33,844 nt of DNA from Hyphococcus sp. (GTDB lineage Bacteria > Pseudomonadota > Alphaproteobacteria > Caulobacterales > Parvularculaceae), in the NCBI GenBank assembly GCA_021604605.1, contig BQJH01000001.1:1-33844 (forward strand), read 5' to 3'. The notes under the pieces were generated by a model. That model saw nothing but the letters and a program-made list of their open reading frames with translations. It ran no database searches and was not told the DNA's origin. Positions 33,330-33,844 of the stretch are shown piece by piece. The position numbers were made by a program, and so were the translations under genes. Positions within the stretch are counted from its first letter, which is position 1. Each line of letters opens with the position of its first letter.

Positions 33330-33844
33330 ATGAGTATCGAACGTCGGCTGGCAAAAACAAATGATTTTTCTCAACTTAATAATTTGGAAGATTTATTAGC
33401 ACTGGGCCGGTCTGGTATTCTGGCGTCGTCGAAAGTCAAAGGCCGCCGCGCTCTAAAGCGCGCTGCGCGCAGTAAAGTTGCAAAAGCAGGCCTAATCGCG
33501 CCCTTATTAGCGGCTGAAGGGTGCCTGAGCCTTGGCAAGAAAGATGTGCCGCTTGCGGAAGATACTGGCGCCAGTGGCGGCGGCGCAGGCGGTTCTAATA
33601 ACGGCTCTACAGGCTCACCCGGTATTAACGCAGGCGGCGGCGGGGGTAAGTCAGCGCCTGTTGATCTGGAAGCGATGGACGATCACTTCCACACGGAAGC
33701 AGGCGCGCCGGTTAATATCGCGGCAAGCCAATTGCAAGCTAATGATATACACAGTAATACTGGACCGCTCGAATTGGTCCGAGTTTTTGACGCGGTGAAT
33801 GGTACAGTGTTTTTTGACGGCGCAATAGTTCAATTCATTCCTGA
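33330..33844 (+). CDS. N-terminus of a probable large cadherin-like repeat surface protein (partial)
   Basis: The reading frame from ATG 33330 stays open to the window edge, giving 171 residues. The basic N-terminal region (to about residue 55) includes GRRALKRAARSKVAKAGLIA and a hydrophobic LIAPLLAAEGC. This could be a poor lipobox, but it is not a classical signal peptide. A glycine/asparagine/serine-rich linker (about 78-108) follows. From about residue 115 the sequence (HFHTEAGAPVNIAASQLQANDI, then VFDAVNGTVFFDG) matches the start of a cadherin-like/VCBS-type repeat, as in tandem-95 or RTX adhesins of type I secretion. I infer a large calcium-binding adhesin or matrix protein. The remainder lies outside the window, so neither length nor secretion signal can be judged. 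Confidence 0.6.
   Translation, partial: MSIERRLAKTNDFSQLNNLEDLLALGRSGILASSKVKGRRALKRAARSKVAKAGLIAPLLAAEGCLSLGKKDVPLAEDTGASGGGAGGSNNGSTGSPGINAGGGGGKSAPVDLEAMDDHFHTEAGAPVNIAASQLQANDIHSNTGPLELVRVFDAVNGTVFFDGAIVQFIP

Noticed and set aside
1..33844. tRNA genes, CRISPR arrays, insertion sequences and phage remnants
   Set aside because: I found no cloverleaf-like run, regularly spaced repeats, transposase motifs or terminal inverted repeats by eye; a dedicated scan could still find a cryptic one.

Overview
The window looks like chromosomal DNA of a Gram-negative alphaproteobacterium. It has a ChrR-type zinc anti-sigma factor paired with an ECF sigma factor, a class II DAHP synthase, an RND efflux pair, and exosortase-style exopolysaccharide genes. 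GC content is moderate and coding is dense. I see no tRNA, rRNA, CRISPR array, insertion sequence or phage gene. Family calls are made by reading motifs, not by database search.

Left part (1-16,990) is housekeeping and stress functions. It holds the tail of a Kef-like antiporter, a serine hydrolase, and the ChrR/ECF sigma pair. Divergent from the sigma factor is a coupled FAD oxidoreductase/DUF1365 pair, a typical companion of this stress regulon. Then follow a two-subunit 3-oxoacid CoA-transferase, an HxlR regulator, a small secreted protein, a periplasmic metallo-beta-lactamase-fold hydrolase, class II DAHP synthase, a Gfo/Idh/MocA oxidoreductase, glutamine-dependent NAD synthetase, a VPLPA-CTERM surface protein, glutamyl-tRNA synthetase, a LOG-family phosphoribohydrolase and a LysM protein.

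Middle part (16,996-21,341) is an RND efflux permease and its adaptor, overlapping by 4 bp, with a dyad operator candidate upstream.

Right part (21,561-33,844) is an exopolysaccharide locus of the exosortase-associated kind, arranged around a 575-bp non-coding region. On the minus strand are a Wzz/GumC chain-length protein and a BY-kinase-like ATPase. On the plus strand are a WecG/TagA/CpsF glycosyltransferase fused to a STAS domain, a PrsT-like TPR lipoprotein, an exosortase-system AAA ATPase fused to a membrane GT2 glycosyltransferase, a GT4 glycosyltransferase and a second GT2. After a 333-bp gap comes the start of a probable large cadherin-like repeat protein that runs off the window. The two fusions and the repeat protein beside them are the most unusual content. 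My reading is a surface polysaccharide and adhesin assembly system in which glycosyl transfer is physically tied to an ATPase and to a STAS regulatory or scaffold domain. No exosortase, polymerase, flippase or outer-membrane exporter is visible, so the locus probably continues to the right or is split.
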